NCBI GenBank assembly: GCA_964615375.1
Contig: CAZTOW010000048.1
Span: forward strand, 1 to 64,000
Reading direction: 5' to 3'
Origin: CAZKWG01 sp964615375
GTDB lineage: Bacteria; Myxococcota_A; UBA796; CAZKWG01
DNA: 64,000 bases
Part shown: one piece after another, positions 49,924 to 57,613 of the stretch
Layout: the number at the start of each line of letters is the position of its first letter
Position numbering within the stretch: the stretch's first letter is position 1
Program-made: the position numbers and the translations under genes
Notes under the pieces: generated by a model
What the model was told of the DNA's origin: nothing
The model's input: the letters and a program-made list of their open reading frames with translations, nothing else
Database searches by the model: none

Positions 49924-51468
49924 ATGATCTGGCTGCTGGGCGGCGCGCTGGCCGCGACGATCGAGGTGGGGCCCGGGGACGACGTGTGGACCGCGGCGGC
50001 GGCGCTGGCGCCGGGCGACGAGCTGGTGCTGGAGGAGGGGACCTACAGCACGTACTCCGGGTCGAGCTGGTACCGGGAGCTCGTCCTCACGGGCGAGGAG
50101 GGGGCGCCCATCGTCATCCGCGCGGCCGAGGGCGCCGAGGTGATCATCGAGGGCGACCCTGCCGGATCGCAGAACGTGCTGAACCTCCAGGGCTCCTGGT
50201 GGGAGCTCCGCGGACTCCACTTCCGCTATGGCTCGCACGGGCTCCGGCTGGGCGAGAGCGATCACGGCAGCGTCATCGACGTGGAGATCTCGGAGACGGC
50301 GGACGTGGCGCTCTCCATGAACCGCGAGGGCGCCACCTACGACCAGATGATCGTCCGCGGATGCCACATCTACGACACCTCCGGGACCGGCGAGGGGATG
50401 TACCTGGGCTGCAACGAGGGGGCCTGCGTGGTCTCCAACTCGTTCATCGAGCACAACCACGTCCACGACACCGCGGACTCCGAGCAGGGCGACGGCATCG
50501 AGCTGAAGGCTGGTTCCTACGGCAACGTCATCCGGCACAACGTCGTCCACGACACCTACTACCCGGGGCTGACGCTCTACGGGACCTACGGCGAGGCCCC
50601 CAACGAGGTCTACGGCAACGTCGTCTGGAGCACGGGCGACAACGGCATCCAGGTGGTGGGCGAGGTGAGCGTCCACGACAACCTCGTCTTCCAGGCCGGC
50701 GCCTACGGCATCTACGCCAAGAGCTCGCAAGGCAGCGACCCGGAGAGCCTGCACATCCTCCACAACACGGTCGCCGACGGGGGCGAGGGCTGCCTGCGCA
50801 TCAACGACCTGGACCTGGGCGGCGCCGACGTGGTCGCGGCCAACAACCTGCTCTCCTGCGAGGCGGGCTACGCCATCCGCCTGGGGAGCGGGGAGGGGAG
50901 CGCCACCTTCTCCGCCAACGCCGTGCTCGGCGAGAGCATGGTGGACGGCCAGGTGGAGCTCTCGGCGGACATCCTGAGCGGGGAGCTGGTCGGCTGGCCC
51001 GAGGACGGCGGGGCGATCGACGGCGAGGGGGACGACGCCTGGCGCACCGAGGAGGACTTCGACTGCCTGCCCCGGGGCCAGAGCGACATCGGGGCCTACA
51101 ACTACTTCGTCGGCGGCGATCCACTGTGGGACGTGGCGGCGGAGTTCAAGGAGAGCTGCGCGGAGGACATCGCCGAGGGCTCGGGCGGGGGCGACACCGG
51201 GGGCGAGGAGACCGGCGAGCCCGAGACCGGCGGCGAGGAGACGGGCGCGGTCGAGACCGGCGGCGAGGAGACCGGGCCGGAGGAGACCGGCTCCCTGGAC
51301 AGCGGCTCGCCGGACAGCGGCGCCCCTGACACCGCCGATGACGTCACCGGCGGTGCGGGCGGCGAGGGCTGCGGCTGCGGTGGAGGGGACAAGGGCGCCG
51401 CCGCCGGGCTGCTGCTGGGCCTCGGGCTCTTGCGGAGGCGCGCGCGCCGGGCCATGTTCCGGGGATGA
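49924..51468 (+). CDS. Right-handed beta-helix surface protein with MYXO-CTERM-like tail
   Basis: The 514-residue product has a short signal peptide (MIWLLGGALAATIEV). The beta-helix domain (about 15-340) holds repeated PbH1-type rungs such as SVIDVEISETADVALSMNRE, GNVIRHNVVHDTYYPGLTLY and ESLHILHNTVADGGEGCLRI, typical of polysaccharide-binding or -cleaving proteins. A linker of ETGG/ETGA and DSGSPDSGAP units follows. The tail, GEGCGCGGGD, a hydrophobic helix and RRRARR, is the MYXO-CTERM layout and predicts surface anchoring. The substrate is unknown and no catalytic residues can be named. Its stop overlaps the release-factor-like start as ATGA. Confidence 0.85.
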   Translation: MIWLLGGALAATIEVGPGDDVWTAAAALAPGDELVLEEGTYSTYSGSSWYRELVLTGEEGAPIVIRAAEGAEVIIEGDPAGSQNVLNLQGSWWELRGLHFRYGSHGLRLGESDHGSVIDVEISETADVALSMNREGATYDQMIVRGCHIYDTSGTGEGMYLGCNEGACVVSNSFIEHNHVHDTADSEQGDGIELKAGSYGNVIRHNVVHDTYYPGLTLYGTYGEAPNEVYGNVVWSTGDNGIQVVGEVSVHDNLVFQAGAYGIYAKSSQGSDPESLHILHNTVADGGEGCLRINDLDLGGADVVAANNLLSCEAGYAIRLGSGEGSATFSANAVLGESMVDGQVELSADILSGELVGWPEDGGAIDGEGDDAWRTEEDFDCLPRGQSDIGAYNYFVGGDPLWDVAAEFKESCAEDIAEGSGGGDTGGEETGEPETGGEETGAVETGGEETGPEETGSLDSGSPDSGAPDTADDVTGGAGGEGCGCGGGDKGAAAGLLLGLGLLRRRARRAMFRG

Positions 51469-51815
51469 CCCCCTTCGGCCCCTACCCGCTCGACCGCGCC
51501 TCGCTGGAGCGAGACTGCGAGGTCGAGGTGTTTCGCGGGAGCGGGCCGGGCGGCCAGAACCGCAACAAGCGGGAGACCGGCGTGCGTCTCACGCACCGCC
51601 CCAGCGGGATGATCGCCACCGCCACCGAGCGCCGCACTCAGGGCCAGAACCTGGACGTGGCCTTCGAGCGCATGGCCGAGCGACTGGCGGAGGCCATGCA
51701 CGTCGATCCGCCGCGCGTCCCCACCCGCCCCTCGCGCGCGGTCCACCGCCGCCGGGTCGAGGGCAAGCGGCTCACGGCGCAGAAGAAGGCGCTGCGCCGT
51801 CGGGTGGATGACTAG
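51465..51815 (+). CDS. GGQ-domain release-factor-like protein
   Basis: This 116-residue protein consists mainly of the RF-1 peptidyl-tRNA hydrolysis domain. VEVFRGSGPGGQNRNKRETG contains the GGQ (29-31) that triggers ester hydrolysis. The basic C-terminal tail (RRRVEGKRLTAQKKALRRR) fits insertion into an empty mRNA channel, as in ArfB. It lacks the codon-recognition domain of RF1/RF2. A role in rescuing stalled ribosomes is likely by family; a PrfH-like role is possible. The ATG at 51465 overlaps the beta-helix gene stop. It is convergent with the Uma2 gene (5 bp). Confidence 0.9.
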   Translation: MTPFGPYPLDRASLERDCEVEVFRGSGPGGQNRNKRETGVRLTHRPSGMIATATERRTQGQNLDVAFERMAERLAEAMHVDPPRVPTRPSRAVHRRRVEGKRLTAQKKALRRRVDD

Positions 51816-51820
51816 GTATT

Positions 51821-52408
51821 CTAGCTCGCAGCGTCCAGGTCTTCGGTCCCCTCGTAGATCTGGGTGATGGGGAGGCTGACCTCGACCTCGGGCAGGCGAA
51901 GCGTGTCGTCCGGCCCGAGATCCTCGAGGCTCCAGACGCCGCGCTCGTCGCGGTAGTAGCGCTCGACGCGGCGGGTCTTCTGGGAGAGGAGGACGACAGA
52001 GCGGATGCTCTCGAAGCTGCGGTAGTAGGCGAACTTGTCGCCACGGTCGAAGGCTTCGGTGGACTCGGAGAGGATCTCGAAGATCACGGTGGGGTTGGTG
52101 AGCGCGCTCGAGGACTCGGGGTGAAGGACGATCCGCCCGCAGACGATAGAGGCGTCGGCGTAGACGGTGCGCTCGCTGTCCAGGGCGCGCAGGCGCTGGT
52201 TGCCGACGAGCGCGCGGCAGGGGCGGTCACGAAGGCGCTGCCACAAGGCGCCCGCGAGGTTCGTCTCCAGCGCGACATGCTTCAGGGACGCGCCCGCCAT
52301 CGCGTAGATCTCGCCGTCCCAGAAGATGTGCCGCTCCTCCGCGCGGTCCTCCATCTCCAGGTACTCCTCGTAGGTGTAGCGAGGCAGCTTCACGGCAGGC
52401 TGAGCCAT
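51821..52408 (-). CDS. Uma2-family (DUF820) PD-(D/E)XK nuclease-fold protein
   Basis: From ATG 52408 (GGAGG at -11) the product has 195 residues. It begins YTYEEYLEMEDRAEERHIFW and DGEIYAMAGASLKHVALETN, the usual Uma2 N-terminus. The catalytic residues of the PD-(D/E)XK fold appear as Asp85 in YADASIVCG and Glu111 in VIFEILSES, with EAFDRGDKFAYYRS following. This family is abundant in cyanobacteria and in large-genome soil bacteria, but its cellular role is unproven. The gene is monocistronic. Confidence 0.92.
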   Translation of the reverse strand: MAQPAVKLPRYTYEEYLEMEDRAEERHIFWDGEIYAMAGASLKHVALETNLAGALWQRLRDRPCRALVGNQRLRALDSERTVYADASIVCGRIVLHPESSSALTNPTVIFEILSESTEAFDRGDKFAYYRSFESIRSVVLLSQKTRRVERYYRDERGVWSLEDLGPDDTLRLPEVEVSLPITQIYEGTEDLDAAS

Positions 52409-52470
52409 TCGGACCTCCACCATGAGGTTAACTTCGGGAGTTGGACCTGGCCAAGGTTCACACTACGACA

Positions 52471-54252
52471 TCAGGGCCCGACCTCAAACCGCGACCCCTC
52501 CCGCGCCTTCGCCACCGCGGCCTCGTCCACGGTGACCGGGGCGCGCCAGGCCACCATGAGGTCCGGCTCCCAGGCGTAAGGCTGGCCGTTCAGCAGCACG
52601 CGGCCCTCGGCCACGAGGCGGGTGGCCTCGACCAGCTCGATGGGGCGGAGATCGCGGATCAGCGCCTCGAAGCGTCCCTGTCGGGCGGGGTCGGCGAAGC
52701 GGAAGCGGGCGCGGCTGGTGTAGGCGACGTGCAGCCAGGCGGGGCGCAGGGCCACGCCGTAGAGGCCGAGGCGATCGGCGATGCGGCCGAGGATGTCGCC
52801 AGCCTCCGGGGCCAGCCCGAGTCCGGGGACCTCCTGGCCGGGGAGGCGCGGGCGGCCAGGGGTGAAGGAGGCCCGCGGGTTCCGCAGCGTGAGCCAGTGG
52901 ATGTAGAGCACGGGCACGCCCTCGCCGTCCGGCCCGCTGCCGGGAAGGTCCGGGTGCGGGGGGCAGGGGATCCGCTGGCGCTCCAGCACGGACTCCACCA
53001 GGAGTTGTTCCTCGCCCTCGGCGTCCTCGCGCGCGCGGCCGTAGAGGCGGAAGCGTTCGCCCACGTCCGTGCGGTCCAGCGCCACGCGGAAGCCGGTGTA
53101 GCCGAGCCGGGCCACCTGCTGGAGCAGCCCGTAGTGGTGCAGCCCGAACTCCACGCCCTCGGCCGTGTACAGCCCCAGAAGGCGGTAGGGGGCGGGCTCG
53201 CCGAGGCCGAGGTCGGCGGGCACGATCTCCAGATCGTCCGAGCCCAGGTGCTCCGCCGGGAGCGCGCGGAAGAGGGCGCTCATCCGGCCGGTCAGCGGAT
53301 CGAGGTCCGGGGGGACGGGGGCCTCGCTGTGGAGGGCCAGGGCGAGGCCGGTCCCCGCCAGCGCGCGCCAGGCCGGGGGCGAGTAGCCGCCGCCGGGGAG
53401 CCAGACCGAGCCCACCTCCCCGAGGGCGTCCAGCACCATCCGATCCCGCTGGCGCACGTCGGCCAGCGTGAGCCCCAGGCGCCCCAGCCGGTCCCCGGCC
53501 AGCACGTCCGATCCGGCGATCACGAAGGCCAGATCGGGCCGGGGCATGCGCAGCAGCAGCGCGCGCAGGGCGTCGAGGTAGGGGCCGCCAGGACAGCCGG
53601 GGGGCAGGACCGTCTCGTCCACCCCGGGCAGCGGGCCCCAGTCGGAGCCGGAGAGCGAGCCCAGCCAGGAATTCGGGTCCGAGGCCAGACATGCGGCGGT
53701 CCCGTCGGGCGGGTGGGCGTCCAGGTCCAGCACCACCACGCGGCCGGCGAAGCCCTCGGCGCGCAGGGCGGCTACGGCTACGGCGACGTCGTTGACCGCG
53801 CAGAGCCCGCCGCCCTTGTCCGGGTGGGCGTGGTGGAATCCGCCTTGAAGGTTCATGGTCGGGCCCTCGCGGGCCAGCGCCGCCCGCGCCGCCGCCAGCG
53901 TGCCCCCGGTCGCCAGGCGGAACAGGCTCATCACCGCGTCCACGTCCAGCTCGGGCGCGGGGACCCCGAAGACGGTGGCGAAGGTCTCCGGTCGGCCCAG
54001 CGCCTCCAGCCAGGCGGGCGTGTGGACGCGGCAGAGATCCTCGTAGGTCGCGCGCGGCGGCGTGCGCAGATCGTCGGGGTCCACCGCGCCGAGCTCCAGC
54101 AGGGTCCAGGCGACGAAGTCGGCGCGGCGCGGCTCCAGCCCGGTCGCCCCCTCCAGGGCGGGGACGGGGAGGCGATACTCGGCGTGGTGCCAGACCGGCA
54201 GGCTGTCGCCCACGATGGCGCGGCGGAGGCGGTTCCAGGTCCGCCCGCTCAT
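52471..54252 (-). CDS. Histone-deacetylase-fold protein with extra C-terminal domain
   Basis: The 593-residue product has an HDAC/acetoin-utilisation-type catalytic core (about 20-330). GGFHHAHPDKGGGLCAVNDV (137-156) contains the HH pair, and VVVLDLDAHPPDGT (172-185) the zinc ligands Asp178 and His180. GSDVLAGDRLG follows where the third metal ligand is expected, and SVWLPGGGYS near the end has the conserved glycines. It would deacetylate a small molecule, polyamine or acetyl-lysine. The last 260 residues form a domain I do not recognise (LLVESVLERQRIPCP...). The ATG overlaps the ABC ATPase stop as ATGA. Confidence 0.87.
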   Translation of the reverse strand: MSGRTWNRLRRAIVGDSLPVWHHAEYRLPVPALEGATGLEPRRADFVAWTLLELGAVDPDDLRTPPRATYEDLCRVHTPAWLEALGRPETFATVFGVPAPELDVDAVMSLFRLATGGTLAAARAALAREGPTMNLQGGFHHAHPDKGGGLCAVNDVAVAVAALRAEGFAGRVVVLDLDAHPPDGTAACLASDPNSWLGSLSGSDWGPLPGVDETVLPPGCPGGPYLDALRALLLRMPRPDLAFVIAGSDVLAGDRLGRLGLTLADVRQRDRMVLDALGEVGSVWLPGGGYSPPAWRALAGTGLALALHSEAPVPPDLDPLTGRMSALFRALPAEHLGSDDLEIVPADLGLGEPAPYRLLGLYTAEGVEFGLHHYGLLQQVARLGYTGFRVALDRTDVGERFRLYGRAREDAEGEEQLLVESVLERQRIPCPPHPDLPGSGPDGEGVPVLYIHWLTLRNPRASFTPGRPRLPGQEVPGLGLAPEAGDILGRIADRLGLYGVALRPAWLHVAYTSRARFRFADPARQGRFEALIRDLRPIELVEATRLVAEGRVLLNGQPYAWEPDLMVAWRAPVTVDEAAVAKAREGSRFEVGP

Positions 54253-54929
54253 CCGTCGAAGAGCGCACGGACGCGCTCCATCTCCGAGCCCGGCAGGTCG
54301 GCCACCACCCGCCCGCCGCGCACCATCACCAGGCGGTCGGCGATCTTCTCCAGCGTGTCCAGGACGTGCGTAGAGAGGATGACGGCGGCGCCCGCGTCGC
54401 AGGCGGCCCGCAGCGCGGCCGTCACCCGGGCGGCCGAGGGCGGGTCGAGCCCGTTGAGCGCCTCGTCGAGCACGTAGAGCGGCGGGCGGGCGACCATCGC
54501 GCAGGCCAGCGCCGTCTTCCGCCGCATCCCCTGGGAGTACTCCTGGATGGGGCGCAGGGCGTCCTCCCCCAGGGCGGCGACGGCCAGGGCGGCGTCCACG
54601 TCGCCTCCTCCGCGGATCTCGGCCACGAACTCCACCATCTCCCGCGCGGTGAGGTAGTCGTAGAGCCGCGGCTCCTCGGGCACGTAGCCGATGCGGGCGC
54701 GGGCCCCGTTGGGGTCCTGGGCCACGTCCACCCCGCTCACCGAGACCGTGCCCGCGCTCGGCGTGAGCTGGCCCGAGATCATGCGGATGGTGGTGCTCTT
54801 CCCCGCGCCGTTGGGGCCCACCAGGCCCAGCAGCGTGCCCGGCTCGACCGTGAGCGAGATGTCGTCCACGGCCACGACCTTGCCGTAGACCTTGCGCAGA
54901 CCGGAGGCGACGAGGATGGGAGTGGGCAT
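54249..54929 (-). CDS. ABC transporter ATP-binding protein
   Basis: From ATG 54929 the product has 226 residues, a minimal ABC ATPase of the ABC-2/drug-export type. Walker A is GPNGAGKST (38-46), the Q-loop segment RIGYVPEEPRLYDYLTARE, the signature YSQGMRRK, Walker B LYVLDEALNGLDP and the switch His in STHVLD. In the signature SGG is replaced by SQG, which is common in this group. No permease gene is adjacent; ABC-2-like membrane proteins lie at 23012 and 57610 in this window. It is coupled to the HDAC-fold gene by an ATGA overlap. Confidence 0.95.
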   Translation of the reverse strand: MPTPILVASGLRKVYGKVVAVDDISLTVEPGTLLGLVGPNGAGKSTTIRMISGQLTPSAGTVSVSGVDVAQDPNGARARIGYVPEEPRLYDYLTAREMVEFVAEIRGGGDVDAALAVAALGEDALRPIQEYSQGMRRKTALACAMVARPPLYVLDEALNGLDPPSAARVTAALRAACDAGAAVILSTHVLDTLEKIADRLVMVRGGRVVADLPGSEMERVRALFDG

Positions 54930-55101
54930 CAGTGAGGATGTAACCCGGAGGGGCGGGGATGGGCCGTGCGCGGAGCTCGGAACCTCCATGCGCGGCGTAT
55001 GAGGCTCGCTCTAAAGCCTTGACAAGCTCGCGCATCCGGCTGCTGGCCTTCTGGGGAGCGCTCTGAGATGATCCGCTCGACTCACCCTGTGGAGCGAGAC
55101 C

Positions 55102-56241
55102 GTGACCGCCGCATCCGTCGCTGACACCACCCGGGCCGCGCGCCCTCCCGCGCCTGTCGTTGAGCGCGAGCCTGAGCAGGATCTCCAGGATCCACTTCAG
55201 GATCCGCTCATTCAGCTCGACACTGGGAGCCCCGACGGGGGGCCGTCGGACGGCGGCGGGCGCCCGCTGGTGCAGATGCTGGAGGACAGCCCGGTGACGC
55301 GCGGGGCCGCGAACGGCGGGGTCGTGCAGATGAAGCAGGACCCCGGGAAGACCGGGGGCAAGGTCTCGCTGGGGGACTTCTCCAAGGCCGAGGGCGTGGA
55401 CGACGCCACGGTGGGCAAGGCGGGTCGCGACGTGACGGCCATGAACGCCATGTCCCTCGAGGACATGCGCAAGCACCTGGGCGGCCCGGCCCGCAGCCTG
55501 GGCCCGCGGAGCACCCAGGAGATGCTGGGCGCCATCGCGTCGGGCGTGCTGCCGCGCTGGGTGGCGCGCGTGGGCGCGAAGGCGGGCTTCGACAAGGGCA
55601 CCTTCGGCAACCCGGGGGCGAACCAGATCTTCGCCACGGAGCCCTCGGACGTCATCGGGCTGAGCGCGGCCCAGGCCCTGGTCAAGGTGGGGTGGACCCC
55701 GGCGCAGCTCGGCGGGCAGGTCAACAAGGAGATCGGGCTCTGCCTGCTGGACACGCAGGCCATCGGCGGGGACGCCTCGGCCGGGGCGGACACCGCGGCG
55801 GGGGGCGGCGGCTCCCCCTCCGTGCGCGAGATGAACTGGAAGACCATGGCCGAGATGGCGAAGGACGAGAAGGCCAACGCCCGCTTCTACAAGCAGCTCG
55901 AGCACTTCAGCTCGAAGACGGCGGCCGTGGTCGGCAAGTCCGACCTGCCCGAGATGTTCGCGCTCGCCGAGCGAACCCCCGTGGGCGCCATGCCCGACGG
56001 CGTGGACCCGGGCACGCTGGAGAAGTACAAGATCTTCCGCGAGGCGCTGGGCAGCGGCATGGCCGCCAGCGAGCTCTTCTCGGGCATGGGCGCCACGATC
56101 AGCGAGACCGGGCAGCTCGGCGCGCGCGAGGTCATGGTGGTCAATGAGAACAGCGGCTTCAAGCTCACCCCCGAGAACAGCATCGTCGAGTCCCTGGGCG
56201 TCTTGCGCCAGGAGGACGTCGATGCTCTGATGACGGCCTGA
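55102..56241 (+). CDS. Effector-like hypothetical protein with disordered N-terminus
   Basis: I do not recognise the 379-residue product. Its first 80 residues are Pro/Asp/Gly-rich and unstructured (LQDPLQDPLIQLDTGSPDGG) and contain two VQM-type motifs (PLVQMLED, GVVQMKQD). These are reminiscent of, but not identical to, the VQRK-type N-termini of eCIS-linked toxins. The rest is helical with Met-rich segments (MNAMSLEDMRKHLGGPARSL, EMLGAIASGVLPRWVARVGA). There is no signal peptide, so if it leaves the cell it does so through a dedicated machine. A small gene follows 24 bp downstream. The start is GTG 55102 with GGAG upstream. Confidence 0.62.
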   Translation: MTAASVADTTRAARPPAPVVEREPEQDLQDPLQDPLIQLDTGSPDGGPSDGGGRPLVQMLEDSPVTRGAANGGVVQMKQDPGKTGGKVSLGDFSKAEGVDDATVGKAGRDVTAMNAMSLEDMRKHLGGPARSLGPRSTQEMLGAIASGVLPRWVARVGAKAGFDKGTFGNPGANQIFATEPSDVIGLSAAQALVKVGWTPAQLGGQVNKEIGLCLLDTQAIGGDASAGADTAAGGGGSPSVREMNWKTMAEMAKDEKANARFYKQLEHFSSKTAAVVGKSDLPEMFALAERTPVGAMPDGVDPGTLEKYKIFREALGSGMAASELFSGMGATISETGQLGAREVMVVNENSGFKLTPENSIVESLGVLRQEDVDALMTA

Positions 56242-56265
56242 GGCTTCCGGGAGGCGAGAATCAGG

Positions 56266-56610
56266 ATGTCGAAGTTCACGGAGACGCTCACCGTCGAGCG
56301 GGGGGCGGACGGCTTCCTGGCCATCCGCGAGCACCGCAGCTACCAGAACGGTGTTCTATACAACTCGGTGTTGTACATCCAGCCCGAGGACGCCGACGCG
56401 CTGCTCCACGCCCTGCGGCGCCTCCAGGAGAGCGGTGAGGACCAGGACCTGCCGCTCCGCGACGGCCGGATGGCCCTCTCCGCCGCCGAGCGCAGCGTGA
56501 TGGTCAACCTGGAGATCTTCCGCGACGACGCGCTCCCGCACGGCGGCTACGACGTCCTGGACCTCGGGCCGGAGGGCATGGCGGCGCTGGTGGCGGCGCT
56601 GGGCGGCTGA
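56266..56610 (+). CDS. Small acidic protein paired with the effector-like gene
   Basis: The 114-residue product is not recognised. It starts MSKFTETLTVERGADGFLAI, contains a strand/turn segment NGVLYNSVLYIQPEDADALL and helical stretches, and is clearly acidic. It lies 24 bp after the effector-like gene on the same strand; size, charge and position fit a chaperone or immunity partner. An ATG at 56266 follows GGAGGCGAG. Nothing else in the sequence proves a role. Confidence 0.62.
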   Translation: MSKFTETLTVERGADGFLAIREHRSYQNGVLYNSVLYIQPEDADALLHALRRLQESGEDQDLPLRDGRMALSAAERSVMVNLEIFRDDALPHGGYDVLDLGPEGMAALVAALGG

Positions 56611-56623
56611 GCCCAGGCTCTGC

Positions 56624-57613
56624 TCATCCGGCTCCCGGTCGCAGCTCGTCCAGGCGCACCATCTCTCCCCGGTCGGCGTCCCACAGGGCCAGGCGCAGCG
56701 CGCGCCAGACGTCCCCCGGCCGCAGGCTCGTGTCCGGCGGGCGCTGGAGCTCGGGCAGCGCCGCGAAGGCCCCGGGCAGGCGGTAGAAGGGCACGCCGAT
56801 GTCCAGGTGGTGGATGTGGTGGTAGTGGATGTTCCCGGCGAACCAGGCCAGGACCGGCGGGAGATGGAGATAGGAGGAGCCCCACAGCGCGGCCTCGGCG
56901 AAGCTCCAGGAGCCTCGAGGAGCCCAGCGCGCGCCGGGGAAGTTGTGCTGGGCGTAGAAGAGCCAGGCGCCAACGAGGCCGAGCGTGCCGTAGGGCAGGG
57001 CCACGGCGCAGAGCCAGAGCTCCGGGCCGCCCAGTCGGAAGGTGGCCACGTTCAACGCGAGGTGGGCGGCCAGCGCCACGATCGAGCCGCGGTGACGCCA
57101 GGGATCGCGCAGGGCAGGCAGCAGGTTCAGGCCCAGGACGAAGACCATCGGCCAGGCCAGCAGCAGGATCAGCGGCCCGCGAGCGAGCCGGTAGCCCAGG
57201 CGGGCGAGGGGAGAGGCGGCCCGGTACTCGTCGGTGGTCCAGAGCGGGAAGGTGCCGACCGCGGGCTCGCCCAGCACGGCGTTGTGCGCGTGGTGGTGGT
57301 TGTGCGTCTCCGCCCAGATCCGCGGGGGCGCCAGCACCACCGTCCCGATGAGGTGCATGAGCGCACGCGCCGTGGGCGAGCCGCGCAGGATGGCCCCGTG
57401 GGAGAGGTCGTGGCCCACGCTGCTGCAACGCAGCATGAGCCCCCCGCAGAGCAGGCCGAAGGCGGCGCGGGCGGGCAGCGGGAGCGGAGCGAGGGTCCCT
57501 GCCCAGCAGAGCGCGAGCAGGCCGAGCGCCCCCAGCAGGTGAGACCACGACGTCGCCCGCGAGACCTCGTGCCAGGGCCTCAGGCGCGCGCGGAGCTCGG
57601 CGTGGTCGATCAG
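56624..57613 (-). CDS. Fatty-acid desaturase-family membrane protein, probable CTG start
   Basis: The product is about 329 residues, of the membrane di-iron desaturase/hydroxylase family. The three histidine boxes are complete: HDLSH (68-72), ETHNHHHAHN (102-111) and HYHHIHH (263-269), with hydrophobic segments between. No ATG, GTG or TTG lies at a sensible place. The best start is CTG 57613, which overlaps the upstream stop as CTGA and has GGGAG at about -10. The family inserts double bonds or hydroxyls into acyl chains or carotenoids; the substrate is not known. The last residues are 14 bp from the stop of the convergent small gene. Confidence 0.82.
   Translation of the reverse strand: MIDHAELRARLRPWHEVSRATSWSHLLGALGLLALCWAGTLAPLPLPARAAFGLLCGGLMLRCSSVGHDLSHGAILRGSPTARALMHLIGTVVLAPPRIWAETHNHHHAHNAVLGEPAVGTFPLWTTDEYRAASPLARLGYRLARGPLILLLAWPMVFVLGLNLLPALRDPWRHRGSIVALAAHLALNVATFRLGGPELWLCAVALPYGTLGLVGAWLFYAQHNFPGARWAPRGSWSFAEAALWGSSYLHLPPVLAWFAGNIHYHHIHHLDIGVPFYRLPGAFAALPELQRPPDTSLRPGDVWRALRLALWDADRGEMVRLDELRPGAG

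Noticed and set aside
55018..55050. A sigma-70 promoter (TTGACA) upstream of the effector-like gene.
   Set aside because: No acceptable -10 hexamer lies 16-18 bp downstream.
52471..56334. A single very long minus-strand protein of about 1290 residues.
   Set aside because: Only the part up to 54252 has family motifs. The rest lies opposite or out of frame with the ABC ATPase and the effector-like genes and is an open frame caused by high GC.
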